A DNA stretch of 64,000 nucleotides from Falsiroseomonas bella (GTDB taxonomy: Bacteria; Pseudomonadota; Alphaproteobacteria; Acetobacterales; Acetobacteraceae), in the NCBI RefSeq assembly GCF_003173615.1, contig NZ_QGNA01000001.1, positions 682,001 to 746,000 on the forward strand. The letters are read 5' to 3'. The translations under genes were made by a program, and so were the position numbers. This document shows positions 17,795 through 25,755 of the stretch, in pieces (the stretch's first letter is position 1; every line of letters starts with the position of its first letter). A model generated the notes under the pieces. The model ran no database searches. It saw only the letters and a list, made by a program, of their open reading frames with translations, and was not told the origin of the DNA.

Positions 17795-18615
17795 TCGGCG
17801 GCCTGTGCGCGCGGGGCGAAGACGAAGCGATCGAGGTATTCGCGGAAGCCGGCTTCGGTCTTCGCCAGCCGGGCGTATTCCGTCACATGCGCCGCGTCGA
17901 AGCCGTATTCGTCGAGCAGCGCCACGGGATGCGCACCGCGCTCCGCCACCGCGATCGCCTCGATGTAGGTGGCGCTGATGCAGCCGGGGGCGAGGCGCTC
18001 GTCTTCCAGCATCGAGCCCGGCACGCGGCGCTCCACCGTCACCAGCACGCGCCGGGATGCATGGGCGAGGGTGGCCAGTTCGCGCCGGCGCCCGACCCAG
18101 ACATTCCCTTCGTCATCGGCCATCACGCCGTGGATCGCCGCGACGTCGGGCGATTTCGCGGGCAGCAGGACGATGCGGTCCTCGGTTTCCGAGAACGGGT
18201 TCTGGATCACCTGCCAGTCCGGCCGGTTCGCCAGGATGTCGCTCCCGATGATCCCGCGCAGCGGCATGAAGGGCACGCCCTTCTCGGCCGCCTGCAGCAT
18301 GGTGTGGATGGCCGGGCAGGTCGCGTCGCGCACCGTGATGGCGCCGGCCTTCAGCGCGGCCGTGAAGCGCGGCGCGAAGCCGGCCTCGCCGAGCGAGACG
18401 GCGCTGGTCTCCACCTCCGCCACGCAGCCGGCGCCGATCAGCAGGTCGGTCGCGAAGCCCGAGACCGGCACGCCGAGCAGCCGCAGCCGCTTCGCCCCGC
18501 GCCGCACCAGCGCGCGCGCCAGGGCGACCGAGGGCAGCGAATTGTCGGGCGGCAGCGCGAGCAGCGCGCCATCCGGCACGGTCGCGGCCAGCGCATCGGC
18601 ATCCTGCAGGAACAT
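17791..18615 (-). CDS. Class I CoA-transferase, alpha subunit (IpdA-like)
   Basis: 274 residues, first gene of the CoA-transferase operon. A Gly/Ala-rich N-terminal nucleotide-like fold is followed by the conserved PFMPLRGIIGSDIL and FSETEDRIVLLPAKSPDVAAIHG, seen in alpha chains of glutaconate/IpdA-type enzymes. A strong AAGGAGGG lies 6 nt before the ATG. With the beta chain it should form an alpha-beta CoA-transferase or CoA-ester hydrolase. No steroid-catabolism genes are near, so a simple acid substrate is as likely. Confidence 0.85.
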   Translation of the reverse strand: MFLQDADALAATVPDGALLALPPDNSLPSVALARALVRRGAKRLRLLGVPVSGFATDLLIGAGCVAEVETSAVSLGEAGFAPRFTAALKAGAITVRDATCPAIHTMLQAAEKGVPFMPLRGIIGSDILANRPDWQVIQNPFSETEDRIVLLPAKSPDVAAIHGVMADDEGNVWVGRRRELATLAHASRRVLVTVERRVPGSMLEDERLAPGCISATYIEAIAVAERGAHPVALLDEYGFDAAHVTEYARLAKTEAGFREYLDRFVFAPRAQAAE

Positions 18616-18724
18616 GCGGGCCCTCCTTCGGCGGACCTACCTACAGGCTGGCCGGAGCGACGCGAAGGGGTCACGGGGCGCCCCGCAGCCGCTACATGGC
18701 GGGACGGGAGAAGGATCGCCGCCC

Positions 18725-19291
18725 ATGCCAGCCCAGCCGGTCACCCTGCACGGCCCGCGCGTGACGCTCAGGCCCTGGCGCCTGCCGGAGGACCTCGACC
18801 CCCTCTTCGCCATCAATGGCGACCCCGCGGCCATGCGCTTCTTCCCCAATGTCCATGACCGGGCCGAGAGCGATGCCTGGGGGACGCGCATCGCCGCGGA
18901 TTTCGACACCCGCGGCTGGGGCTTCTGGGCCGTCGAGCTGCCCGGCGAGGGCATGGTCGGCTCGGTCGGGATCAAGCCCGCGCCCTTCGAGGCCGAATTC
19001 ACCCCCTGCACCGAGATCGGCTGGCGCATCGCGACCCGCCTGCAGCGCCGGGGCCTCGCCGAGGAAGCGGCGCGGCTTGCATTGGCCTATGGCTTCGGCC
19101 CCGCCAGGCTCGACCGGATCGTCGCCTGGACGCCGCCGGCGAACGAACCCTCCTGGCGGTTGATGGAGAAGCTCGGCATGCGGCGGGACAGGATCTTCGA
19201 CCATCCGAGCCTGCCGCCCGGCCACCCCCTGCGGCCCCACCTGCTCTACGGCATAGACCGGGCGGACTGGATCGCGGACCGCTTTCCCTGA
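18725..19291 (+). CDS. GNAT-family N-acetyltransferase (RimJ/RimL-like)
   Basis: 188 residues. The fold is recognised from LRPWRLPEDLDPLFAINGDP at the N-terminus, the acetyl-CoA loop region RLQRRGLAEEAARLAL (variant Q/RxxGxA) and LMEKLGMRRD near the end. It resembles RimJ/RimL-type acetyltransferases of short proteins or antibiotics; the acceptor is unknown. Divergent from the CoA-transferase operon. Confidence 0.88.
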   Translation: MPAQPVTLHGPRVTLRPWRLPEDLDPLFAINGDPAAMRFFPNVHDRAESDAWGTRIAADFDTRGWGFWAVELPGEGMVGSVGIKPAPFEAEFTPCTEIGWRIATRLQRRGLAEEAARLALAYGFGPARLDRIVAWTPPANEPSWRLMEKLGMRRDRIFDHPSLPPGHPLRPHLLYGIDRADWIADRFP

Positions 19292-19333
19292 CCCCGCCTT
19301 CTTGTCGCCGCAGGGGCGGGTTACCAATTCTTT

Positions 19334-20047
19334 ATGATGCGGCGCGCCCCCCTGGCCTTCGTCGTGATGCTTGCGGCCCCGCTGCTCGGCGGCGCGGCCT
19401 CGCCCGGCCGCACCGCGCCGGAACTGGAGGCGGCGGGCTGGCGCAAGGTGCAGTGGCACGGCATCCGCCCGGCGGAGTTCGCCGCAACGGCGGATGGCGG
19501 CGTCCGGCTATCGGCCCATGGCCAGGCAAGCCTCATCGCACGGCCGTTGCAGGGCGCGCCGGCCTGCCTCTCGTGGCGCTGGCGGGTGGATTCGGGGCCG
19601 CCACCCACCGACCTGACCCGCCGCGGCGGCGATGACCGGGCCGTGGCCGTGGCGGTCGGCTTCGCCGGCTTCGGCCCCCAGGCGGGGTTCACGGTGCGCG
19701 CCCAGCATGCCGCGGCGCAGATGGCCAGCGGCCAGTCCCAGCTGCCGCGCAGCGTGCTGATGTATGTCTGGGGCGGCACCGGCCAGGAGGGCAGGACCGG
19801 GCCCGGCGGGTTCTTCGCCAGCCCATGGAGCCAGGGCCTTTCGATGATGCGGGTGGTGCGCCCGGCTCAGGCCCCGCGCGGGCAGTGGGTGGAGGAACGG
19901 GTGGACCTCGGCGCCGATTGGCGGGCGGCCTTCGGCGGCGACCAGGTGCCCGCCGTGATGGAGGTGATGATCTCCACCGACAGCGACGACACCGGTGCCC
20001 GGGTCGAGGCGCAGGTCAGGGACGTGCGGCTCGGCCCCTGCCGCTGA
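19334..20047 (+). CDS. DUF3047 domain-containing secreted protein
   Basis: 237 residues with an N-terminal signal peptide (hydrophobic to about residue 22, GAASPG). The DUF3047 features LSWRWRVDSGPPPTDLTRRG, GGDDRAVAVAVGF and a MYVWGG motif are visible. The fold is probably a jelly-roll carbohydrate-binding-like domain. Function is unknown. Same strand as the flavin reductase gene 55 nt downstream. Confidence 0.75.
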   Translation: MMRRAPLAFVVMLAAPLLGGAASPGRTAPELEAAGWRKVQWHGIRPAEFAATADGGVRLSAHGQASLIARPLQGAPACLSWRWRVDSGPPPTDLTRRGGDDRAVAVAVGFAGFGPQAGFTVRAQHAAAQMASGQSQLPRSVLMYVWGGTGQEGRTGPGGFFASPWSQGLSMMRVVRPAQAPRGQWVEERVDLGADWRAAFGGDQVPAVMEVMISTDSDDTGARVEAQVRDVRLGPCR

Positions 20048-20102
20048 CGATCCGGCGCCGGCTTGCTTTGCAGGCGCCCTCTCCCGCACCATCTTCCCGG
20101 CC

Positions 20103-20606
20103 ATGACGATTTCCAGCCTTGAGTTCCGCGACGCGATGGCGCGGCTCGGCGCGGCGGTGAACGTGGTCACCACCGATGGCGCCGCGGGCCGCGCCGGCTT
20201 CACCGCCAGCGCGGTCTGCTCCGTGACGGACGACCCGCCGACGCTGCTGGTCTGCCTGAACCGCGCCAGCCGCGGCAACGCGCTGTTCAAGGCCAACGGC
20301 GTGCTGTGCGTGAACACGCTGGCCGCCGGCTGCCGTGGTCTGTCCGACGCCTTCGCCGGCAAGGGCGGGCTCGACACCGAAGGCCGCTTTGCGCTGGCAA
20401 AATGGAGCCGCCTGGCGACCGGCGCGCCGGTGCTGGACGATGCGGCCGTGGTCGCCTTCGACTGCCGCATCACCGAGGTGGTGGAGAAGGGCACGCACAG
20501 CGTGCTCTTCGCGGAGATCGAGGCGATCCGGCAGGGCGCGCCCGGCGGCGCGCTGATCTGGTACGGCCGCGACTACCATCCCGTGGGCGCCGTCGCGGCG
20601 GCGTAG
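20103..20606 (+). CDS. RutF-like flavin reductase
   Basis: NAD(P)H:FMN reductase of 167 residues. LGAAVNVVTTDG, GFTASAVCSVTDDPPTLLVC and VLCVNTLAAG closely match RutF, which supplies reduced flavin to the pyrimidine oxygenase RutA. The other rut genes are not in the window, so it may serve another two-component monooxygenase. The fold binds FMN through the TASAVCSVT loop. Convergent with the sulfatase gene, with 6 nt between stops. Confidence 0.85.
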   Translation: MTISSLEFRDAMARLGAAVNVVTTDGAAGRAGFTASAVCSVTDDPPTLLVCLNRASRGNALFKANGVLCVNTLAAGCRGLSDAFAGKGGLDTEGRFALAKWSRLATGAPVLDDAAVVAFDCRITEVVEKGTHSVLFAEIEAIRQGAPGGALIWYGRDYHPVGAVAAA

Positions 20607-20612
20607 GCGCCT

Positions 20613-22178
20613 TTACCACTCCCCGTAGAAGACGCCCGCCGCCTTGTGGCGGTCGGTGCGGAACTCGGCCTCGGCCCAGGTCAGGGTGGTGCGGCGCTTC
20701 AGGGCGCAGAACCAGGCGAGCAGCTTCTCCCGCATCGCGTCCCGCACGCCTTCCAGCGACGGATCGGCGCCGAGGTCGTGGAATTCCTGCGGGTCGGCGG
20801 CGAGGTCGAAGAGCTGCGGCCGGTAGCCGCTGCTCCAATGCACGTATTTCCAGCGCGCATCGCGCACCATCCAGGCGTGGTGCTGGCCGGTCGGGTGACC
20901 CAGCCGCCGCCGCGCGCCGCGGAAGGTCCAGTCCAGCTCGCTGAACACCGCGTCGCGCCAGTCGCCGGCGTTGCCGCGCGTGATCGGCAGCAGTGACCGC
21001 CCCTCCACGACATGCAGCGCGGGATCGAGCGCCAGCGCATCCAGGATGGTCGGCACGACGTCGATCGCCTCGACGAAGCGGTCCTCCGCCGTGCCGCGCG
21101 TGGCGTCGGCCTCGGGCGAGGGATCGTAGAGGATGAACGGAATGCGCTGCACGCAGTCGTGGAACAGCTCCTTCTCGCCGAGCCAGTGGTCGCCGAGATA
21201 ATCGCCATGGTCGGAGCAGAACACGACCAGCGTGTCCTTCCAGCGCCCGAGCCGCTCCATCTCCTCCCACACGCGGCCCAGATGGTGATCCAGCTGCGAG
21301 ATCAGCCCCTGATAGGCCGGGCGCACGGTGCGGATGCAGGCATCGTCCTGAAAACTGCGCGACACTTCCTCGTCCTGCCAGGCGCGCATCACGGGATGCG
21401 CCGCGTCGCCGCGTTCGTCCGGGTGGCGTGAAACGGGCAGGCACTCGTTCTCGGAATACATCGCGTGGAAGGGCGCGGGCGCGATGTAGGGCCAGTGCGG
21501 CTTCACGTAGGAGAGGTGCAGCACCCAGGGCGCATCGCCCTGCCGGCGCATGAAGTCCAGCGCGACATCGGTGGTGTAGGCCGTCTCGCTGTGCTGTTCC
21601 TTCACGCGGGCGGGCAGGCGCGCGTTGCGCATCTTCCAGCCGTTCAGGACGCGGCCCTCCGCGTCCTCCACCGCGATCACGTAGTCGGTCCAGGGATCCT
21701 TGCTGTCATAGCCCTGCGCGCGCAGCCAATGCGCATAGGCGCTGTCGGGCTCGGCATGATGGCCGTCATGGCGGTCCACCAGGGTGAACCAGCCCTCGTC
21801 GAGCAGCGCCTTCAGGTCGTGCTGGCCATCCAGCTGCAGCCGCTTCATCCCGCGCGCATCGGGCAGCACATGCGTCTTGCCGGCCAGCGCCAGCGTCCTG
21901 CCGGCCTCGCGCAGGTGCCACCCCAGCGTCACCTCGCCGATCGAGAGCGGCACGCGGTTGTGCGTGGCGCCATGCGAGGCGACGTAGCGCCCTGTGTAGT
22001 AGCTCATGCGCGACGGGCCACAGATGCCGGACTGCACATAGGCCTGGGTGAAGCGCACGCCGCGCGCGGCCAGCGCATCGAGGTTCGGCGTGCGCAGGAA
22101 GGGATGGCCGGCGCAGCCCATGTGGTCCCAGCGCAGCTGGTCGCACATGATGAACAGCACGTTGCGGATCGTGGTCAT
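20613..22178 (-). CDS. Sulfatase/alkaline phosphatase superfamily hydrolase
   Basis: 521 residues with no signal peptide, so cytoplasmic. The nucleophile motif is C-x-P-S-R at residues 53-57 (CGPSR), where the Cys would become formylglycine. Metal-binding residues include Asp13 in MCDQLRWDH and the DHG of FCSDHGDYLGDH. It fits the arylsulfatase / choline-sulfatase / phosphonate monoester hydrolase group; the sequence does not decide between sulfate and phosphonate esters. No formylglycine-generating enzyme is adjacent. Divergent from a Bug-type binding protein gene. Confidence 0.88.
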   Translation of the reverse strand: MTTIRNVLFIMCDQLRWDHMGCAGHPFLRTPNLDALAARGVRFTQAYVQSGICGPSRMSYYTGRYVASHGATHNRVPLSIGEVTLGWHLREAGRTLALAGKTHVLPDARGMKRLQLDGQHDLKALLDEGWFTLVDRHDGHHAEPDSAYAHWLRAQGYDSKDPWTDYVIAVEDAEGRVLNGWKMRNARLPARVKEQHSETAYTTDVALDFMRRQGDAPWVLHLSYVKPHWPYIAPAPFHAMYSENECLPVSRHPDERGDAAHPVMRAWQDEEVSRSFQDDACIRTVRPAYQGLISQLDHHLGRVWEEMERLGRWKDTLVVFCSDHGDYLGDHWLGEKELFHDCVQRIPFILYDPSPEADATRGTAEDRFVEAIDVVPTILDALALDPALHVVEGRSLLPITRGNAGDWRDAVFSELDWTFRGARRRLGHPTGQHHAWMVRDARWKYVHWSSGYRPQLFDLAADPQEFHDLGADPSLEGVRDAMREKLLAWFCALKRRTTLTWAEAEFRTDRHKAAGVFYGEW

Positions 22179-22303
22179 GCCGCGGCGGTCCCCCGTGTCG
22201 CATCCTCTGTCGGGCCTCTCGCGGCACGGCGCAAGACCGGGCGGTTGCCCGCAGACGCGGCGGCTGACAGGCTCCCCGCAGGGCGACATGACGGGAGGAT
22301 CGC

Positions 22304-23260
22304 ATGACCATCACGCGCAGGACGATGCTCGCCACCGCCGCGCTCACCGCAGCGCAGGGCGCCACGGCACAGGAGGCGGCACGGATCGTCGCGACCTTCC
22401 CGCCCGGCGCCGCGCTGGATGGCATCGCGCGGTTGCTGGCCGAAGCCGCGCAGCGGGAGGGCCTTGGCAATGTCATCGTGGACAACCGGCCGGGCGCCAA
22501 CGGCAACATCGCCGCCGCGATGGTCGCCAGGGCGCAGCCGGATGGCCGCACCCTGCTCTTCGCCATCGACACCGCCTTCACCGTGAACCCGCATCTCTAC
22601 GGCAATCTCGGCTACGACGTCGCGTCGCTGGAGCCCGTAGCGCTGGCCGGCACCTATCCGGTGGTGCTGCTGGTGCATCCCTCGAGCGGGATCACGAGCC
22701 TGGCGCAGTTCCTGGATTCGGCGCGGCGACGGCCGCTGCTCTACGCCTCCGCCGGCTACGGCTCGCCCGGGCATCTCGCCATGGCGCATCTTGGCCATGC
22801 GCTCGGGCTTCCCACCGGCGCGCTGGAGCATGTGCCGTTCCGCGGCAATGCGGAGGCGATCACCAACCTGCTGGCGGGCAATGTGCAGGCCGGTTTCATC
22901 GCGATCTCGGGCGGCGCCGCCTTCGTCACCGATGGCAGGCTGCGGGCGCTCGCCGTCTCCGGCCCGGCGCCGATCCCGTTCCTGCCGCAGGTGCAGCCGG
23001 TGGCGGCGCAGGGGCATCCCGGCTTCGACGTGCGCTTCGCCTATCTGCTGATGGCGCCGCGCGGCATCCCGGATGCGACGAAGCGCGCCTGGGCGGATCT
23101 GGTGCGGAAGGTCTTCGCCGACCCTGCCGCGGAGCAGCGCCTGGCCGGTTGGGCCGTGACGCCGGAGACGGGCGATGCGCGGGACGCCGCCGCGTGGCTC
23201 GCCGCGGCATCCCCGCGCTGGCAGGCGGTGGTGCGCGCCGCGGGCATGCGCGTGGAATAG
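22304..23260 (+). CDS. Orphan Bug/TctC-family substrate-binding protein
   Basis: 318 residues, periplasmic. Signal region TRRTMLATAALTAAQGATAQ is followed by Bug motifs VATFPPGAALDGIARLLAE and DNRPGANGNIAA. No tctA/tctB is adjacent. It is divergent from the sulfatase gene with a 125-nt promoter region, suggesting the sulfatase product or substrate could be the ligand (inference). A terminator-like hairpin follows 11 nt after its stop. Confidence 0.88.
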   Translation: MTITRRTMLATAALTAAQGATAQEAARIVATFPPGAALDGIARLLAEAAQREGLGNVIVDNRPGANGNIAAAMVARAQPDGRTLLFAIDTAFTVNPHLYGNLGYDVASLEPVALAGTYPVVLLVHPSSGITSLAQFLDSARRRPLLYASAGYGSPGHLAMAHLGHALGLPTGALEHVPFRGNAEAITNLLAGNVQAGFIAISGGAAFVTDGRLRALAVSGPAPIPFLPQVQPVAAQGHPGFDVRFAYLLMAPRGIPDATKRAWADLVRKVFADPAAEQRLAGWAVTPETGDARDAAAWLAAASPRWQAVVRAAGMRVE

Positions 23261-23266
23261 GGCACG

Positions 23267-23297
23267 AAAAACCCCCGGCGCATCGCCGCGCCGGGGG
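23267..23297 (-). terminator. Intrinsic terminator for the minus-strand ABC binding-protein gene
   Basis: A perfect 9-bp stem (CCCCCGGCG / CGCCGGGGG, 23272-23280 and 23289-23297) with an 8-nt loop. On the minus strand it is followed by five T residues (plus-strand AAAAA, 23267-23271). It lies between two convergent genes and can also stop plus-strand reading. Confidence 0.88.
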
Positions 23298-23348
23298 CGT
23301 TGGCATCTTCAAGCCGGGCGGCCGCGGGCGCACTGCCCGCGGCGCCGG

Positions 23349-24467
23349 TCACATCTCGGCGTAGGAGCCGTTCTTCCAGACGTAGAAGACGTAGTCGGGC
23401 ACGGTCACGTCGCCCTTCTCGGTGAAGGAGATCTCGCCGAGCACGCTCTGCCACGGCCCCTGCGCCTTCAGCGCCTGCGCGACGCGGCGCGGGTCCACGC
23501 TGTTGATCTTCTTCGCGGCGTCCGCCCAGATCTGCACGGCCGCGTAGGTGTAGAGGACATAGCCCTCGGGGTCGACGTTCTTCGCCCGGAAGGCCTGCAC
23601 CACCTGCGCCGCGCTCGCGCGCTTGCGCGGGTCGGAGCTGAAGGTCATCAGCGTGCCTTCACCGGCCGCGCCGGTGATCTGCCAGAACTCGTTGGTCACC
23701 AGCGCGTCGCCGCCGATCAGCGTGATGTTCATCCCGCGCTCCTTGGCCTGGCGCAGGATCAGCCCCGATTCGGTGTGGTAGCCGCCGACATAGACCACGC
23801 CGATATTCGCCGCCTGCAGGCGGGAGACGATAGCGGAGTAGTCACGCTCGCCCGGGTTGTACGCGCTGAACAGCGCCTCCTGCTTGCCGGCGGCGTTCAT
23901 CGCCTTCTTCGTCTCCTCCGCCAGGCCGCGGCCATAGGCGGAGTTGTCGTGCAGGATGGCGACGTTCCGGTCGCGCATGTTCTGCGCGATGTAGCGCCCG
24001 GCCACCTGGCCCTGCTGGTCGTCACGGCCGCAGACGCGGAAGGTGTTCCACTTGCCCTCGTCCGTGAAGCGCGGGTTGGTGGAGGCGGGGCTGATCTGCA
24101 GCACGCCTTCCTCGGCATAGACGTCGCGCGCCGGGATCGAGCTGCCGGAGCAGAAATGCCCTGCCACCAGCGCCACGCGGCGGCCGGCGAGCTGGTTGGC
24201 GACGGAGACCGCCTGGCGCGGGTCGCAGGCGTCGTCGCCGATCTCGAGCGCAAGCTGGCGGCCGAGCACGCCGCCCGCGGCGTTGAGGTCGGCCACCACC
24301 TGCTCGGCGCCGGCGCGCATCTGGCCGCCGAAGGCCGCATACTGGCCGGTCATCGGGCCGGCGGTCGCGATGCGGATCGGGCCGCTGCCCTGGGCGAGGG
24401 CGCCGCGCCCCCCGAGCACCACGGGCGCGGCGAGCGCGCCCAGCATCACCGTCCTGCGCTGCAACAT
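23349..24467 (-). CDS. Branched-chain amino-acid ABC transporter substrate-binding protein (LivJ-like)
   Basis: Periplasmic type I binding protein, 372 residues. The signal peptide (LQRRTVMLGALAAPVVLGG..ALAQ) has a twin-Arg-like start. The receptor core shows IRIATAGPMTGQYAAFG, SPASTNPRFTDEG and VYVGGYHTESG, typical of Liv/HAAT receptors. No permease or ATPase genes are adjacent, so it is an orphan receptor. The start at 24467 has a GGGAGAG-like site upstream. Confidence 0.93.
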   Translation of the reverse strand: MLQRRTVMLGALAAPVVLGGRGALAQGSGPIRIATAGPMTGQYAAFGGQMRAGAEQVVADLNAAGGVLGRQLALEIGDDACDPRQAVSVANQLAGRRVALVAGHFCSGSSIPARDVYAEEGVLQISPASTNPRFTDEGKWNTFRVCGRDDQQGQVAGRYIAQNMRDRNVAILHDNSAYGRGLAEETKKAMNAAGKQEALFSAYNPGERDYSAIVSRLQAANIGVVYVGGYHTESGLILRQAKERGMNITLIGGDALVTNEFWQITGAAGEGTLMTFSSDPRKRASAAQVVQAFRAKNVDPEGYVLYTYAAVQIWADAAKKINSVDPRRVAQALKAQGPWQSVLGEISFTEKGDVTVPDYVFYVWKNGSYAEM

Positions 24468-24611
24468 CTTCTCGGTCTCTCCCTGTGTTCCCGGCGCCCG
24501 CGGCGCCATCCCCGCCAAACTAGGCGAGGCGCACCGTCCGTGACCAGCCCGATGCACGGAACGCGGACCGCGCGGGGCGCGTTGCGGGGACGGACCGTCA
24601 CCGAGGCAGCG

Positions 24612-25043
24612 ATGCAGTCCCCACCCGAGATCGCGCGCATGGAGGGGCAGCACGGCTTCCAGCGACGCTTCTGGGTGGCTGAGCGGATCGGCTGGTTGGC
24701 CATGGCCGGCCTGGTGCTGGCGGCGCTGCTGGGCCTGCTCGGTGGCGGCGGACCGCTCGGCACCGCCGAGCGCCGGGTCGAAGGCGTCTCGGTGAGCTGG
24801 GCGCGGTTCCAGCGCCTGGGCCTGGCCACCCCGCTGCGCATCACCCTGCCGCCGGGCGTGCCGGCCGCGCTCCGCCCGCCCGCCGGATTCGCGGCGCGAT
24901 GGCGACTGCGCGACACGACGGCGGGGGCGGATGGCCGCGACCTCGCGCTGCATATCGAGCCGGTCGGCGCACCCGGGCCGCAACGGCTGCGGCTGGAGGT
25001 CGCGGGGCGGATGCTCGACCTGCCGGTCTTCGTCTGGCCCTGA
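24612..25043 (+). CDS. Hypothetical membrane-anchored protein paired with DUF421 gene
   Basis: About 143 residues. An N-terminal soluble stretch is followed by one transmembrane helix (AERIGWLAMAGLVLAALLGLLG) and an extracytoplasmic region with a beta-rich character (ISVSWARFQ-like, DLALHIEPVG). I do not recognise a family. It ends 1 nt before the DUF421 start, so the two are co-translated. The start is uncertain: ATG at 24552 is also in frame and neither has a clear ribosome site. Confidence 0.6.
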   Translation: MQSPPEIARMEGQHGFQRRFWVAERIGWLAMAGLVLAALLGLLGGGGPLGTAERRVEGVSVSWARFQRLGLATPLRITLPPGVPAALRPPAGFAARWRLRDTTAGADGRDLALHIEPVGAPGPQRLRLEVAGRMLDLPVFVWP

Positions 25044-25044
25044 G

Positions 25045-25509
25045 ATGGAGAGCGTGCTCCGCGCCGCGGCGCTCTATCTCGTGCTGCTGGTTCTGGTGCG
25101 CCTCACCGGCCGGCGCAGCATGCGCGAGACCAGCGCCTTCGACCTGGTGCTGTTGCTGGTGATCGGGGAGGCGACGCAACAGGCGCTGCTCGGCGAGGAT
25201 TTCTCGCTGGTCAATGCGGTGCTGGTCGTCGTCACGCTGCTGCTGATGGATGTCGGCCTCTCGCTGCTCAAGCAGCGCAGCGAGGCGGCCGAGCGGGTGA
25301 TCGACGGCGTGCCGACCCTGCTGGTGGCGGATGGCAAGCCGATCGAGGAGCGCCTGCGCCGCGCGCGCGTGGACGTGACGGACGTGCTGCAGGCGGCGCG
25401 GATCCGTCACGGGCTGGTCGGCCTCGAGCAGATCCGCTGGGCGGTGCTGGAGGCCGACGGGACGATCAGCATCATCCCCGCCGCGCGGCCAGGCGACTCG
25501 CGGCCCTGA
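25045..25509 (+). CDS. DUF421 (YetF-like) membrane protein
   Basis: 154 residues. Three N-terminal helices precede the conserved DUF421 cytoplasmic domain (VIDGVPTLLVADGKPIEERL, then RRARVDVTDVLQAARIRHG). RLTGRRSMRETSAFDLVLLL is the typical first motif. The biochemical role of the family is poorly defined. Its partner upstream is a single-helix protein separated by one nucleotide. Confidence 0.85.
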   Translation: MESVLRAAALYLVLLVLVRLTGRRSMRETSAFDLVLLLVIGEATQQALLGEDFSLVNAVLVVVTLLLMDVGLSLLKQRSEAAERVIDGVPTLLVADGKPIEERLRRARVDVTDVLQAARIRHGLVGLEQIRWAVLEADGTISIIPAARPGDSRP

Positions 25510-25522
25510 GCGCCAGTGCGGC

Positions 25523-25720
25523 TCAGCCGTGGAAGCGCCGCGAGCTGTGCGCGCTGGCCCAGTCATGGCCATGCACCAGGCCGTCGTCATGCGCTTCCTC
25601 GATCACGCGCTCGGCGCGCGGCGCGGAGGCCTGGCGCAGCAGCTCGCCGACCGAGGGCGGCGGCTCGGTGGCCCAGCGATGGCCGTGCACCAGGCCGTCA
25701 TCGTGATGGTCGTCGGTCAT
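25523..25720 (-). CDS. Small His/Asp-rich protein with duplicated DDGLVHGH motif, downstream of aceA
   Basis: 65 residues. It starts MTDDHHDDGLVHGHRWA and repeats HDDGLVHGHDWA about 36 residues later, with a short Ala/Glu-rich helix (VGELLRQASAPRAERVIEEA) between. A strong AGGAAAGGA site precedes the ATG. It follows isocitrate lyase by 35 nt on the same strand, so it is likely in one transcript. The His/Asp cluster suggests metal binding, but this is inference. I recognise no family. Confidence 0.7.
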   Translation of the reverse strand: MTDDHHDDGLVHGHRWATEPPPSVGELLRQASAPRAERVIEEAHDDGLVHGHDWASAHSSRRFHG

Positions 25721-25755
25721 GGTGGTGTTCCTTTCCTGGACGGTTCCGAAGCGGA

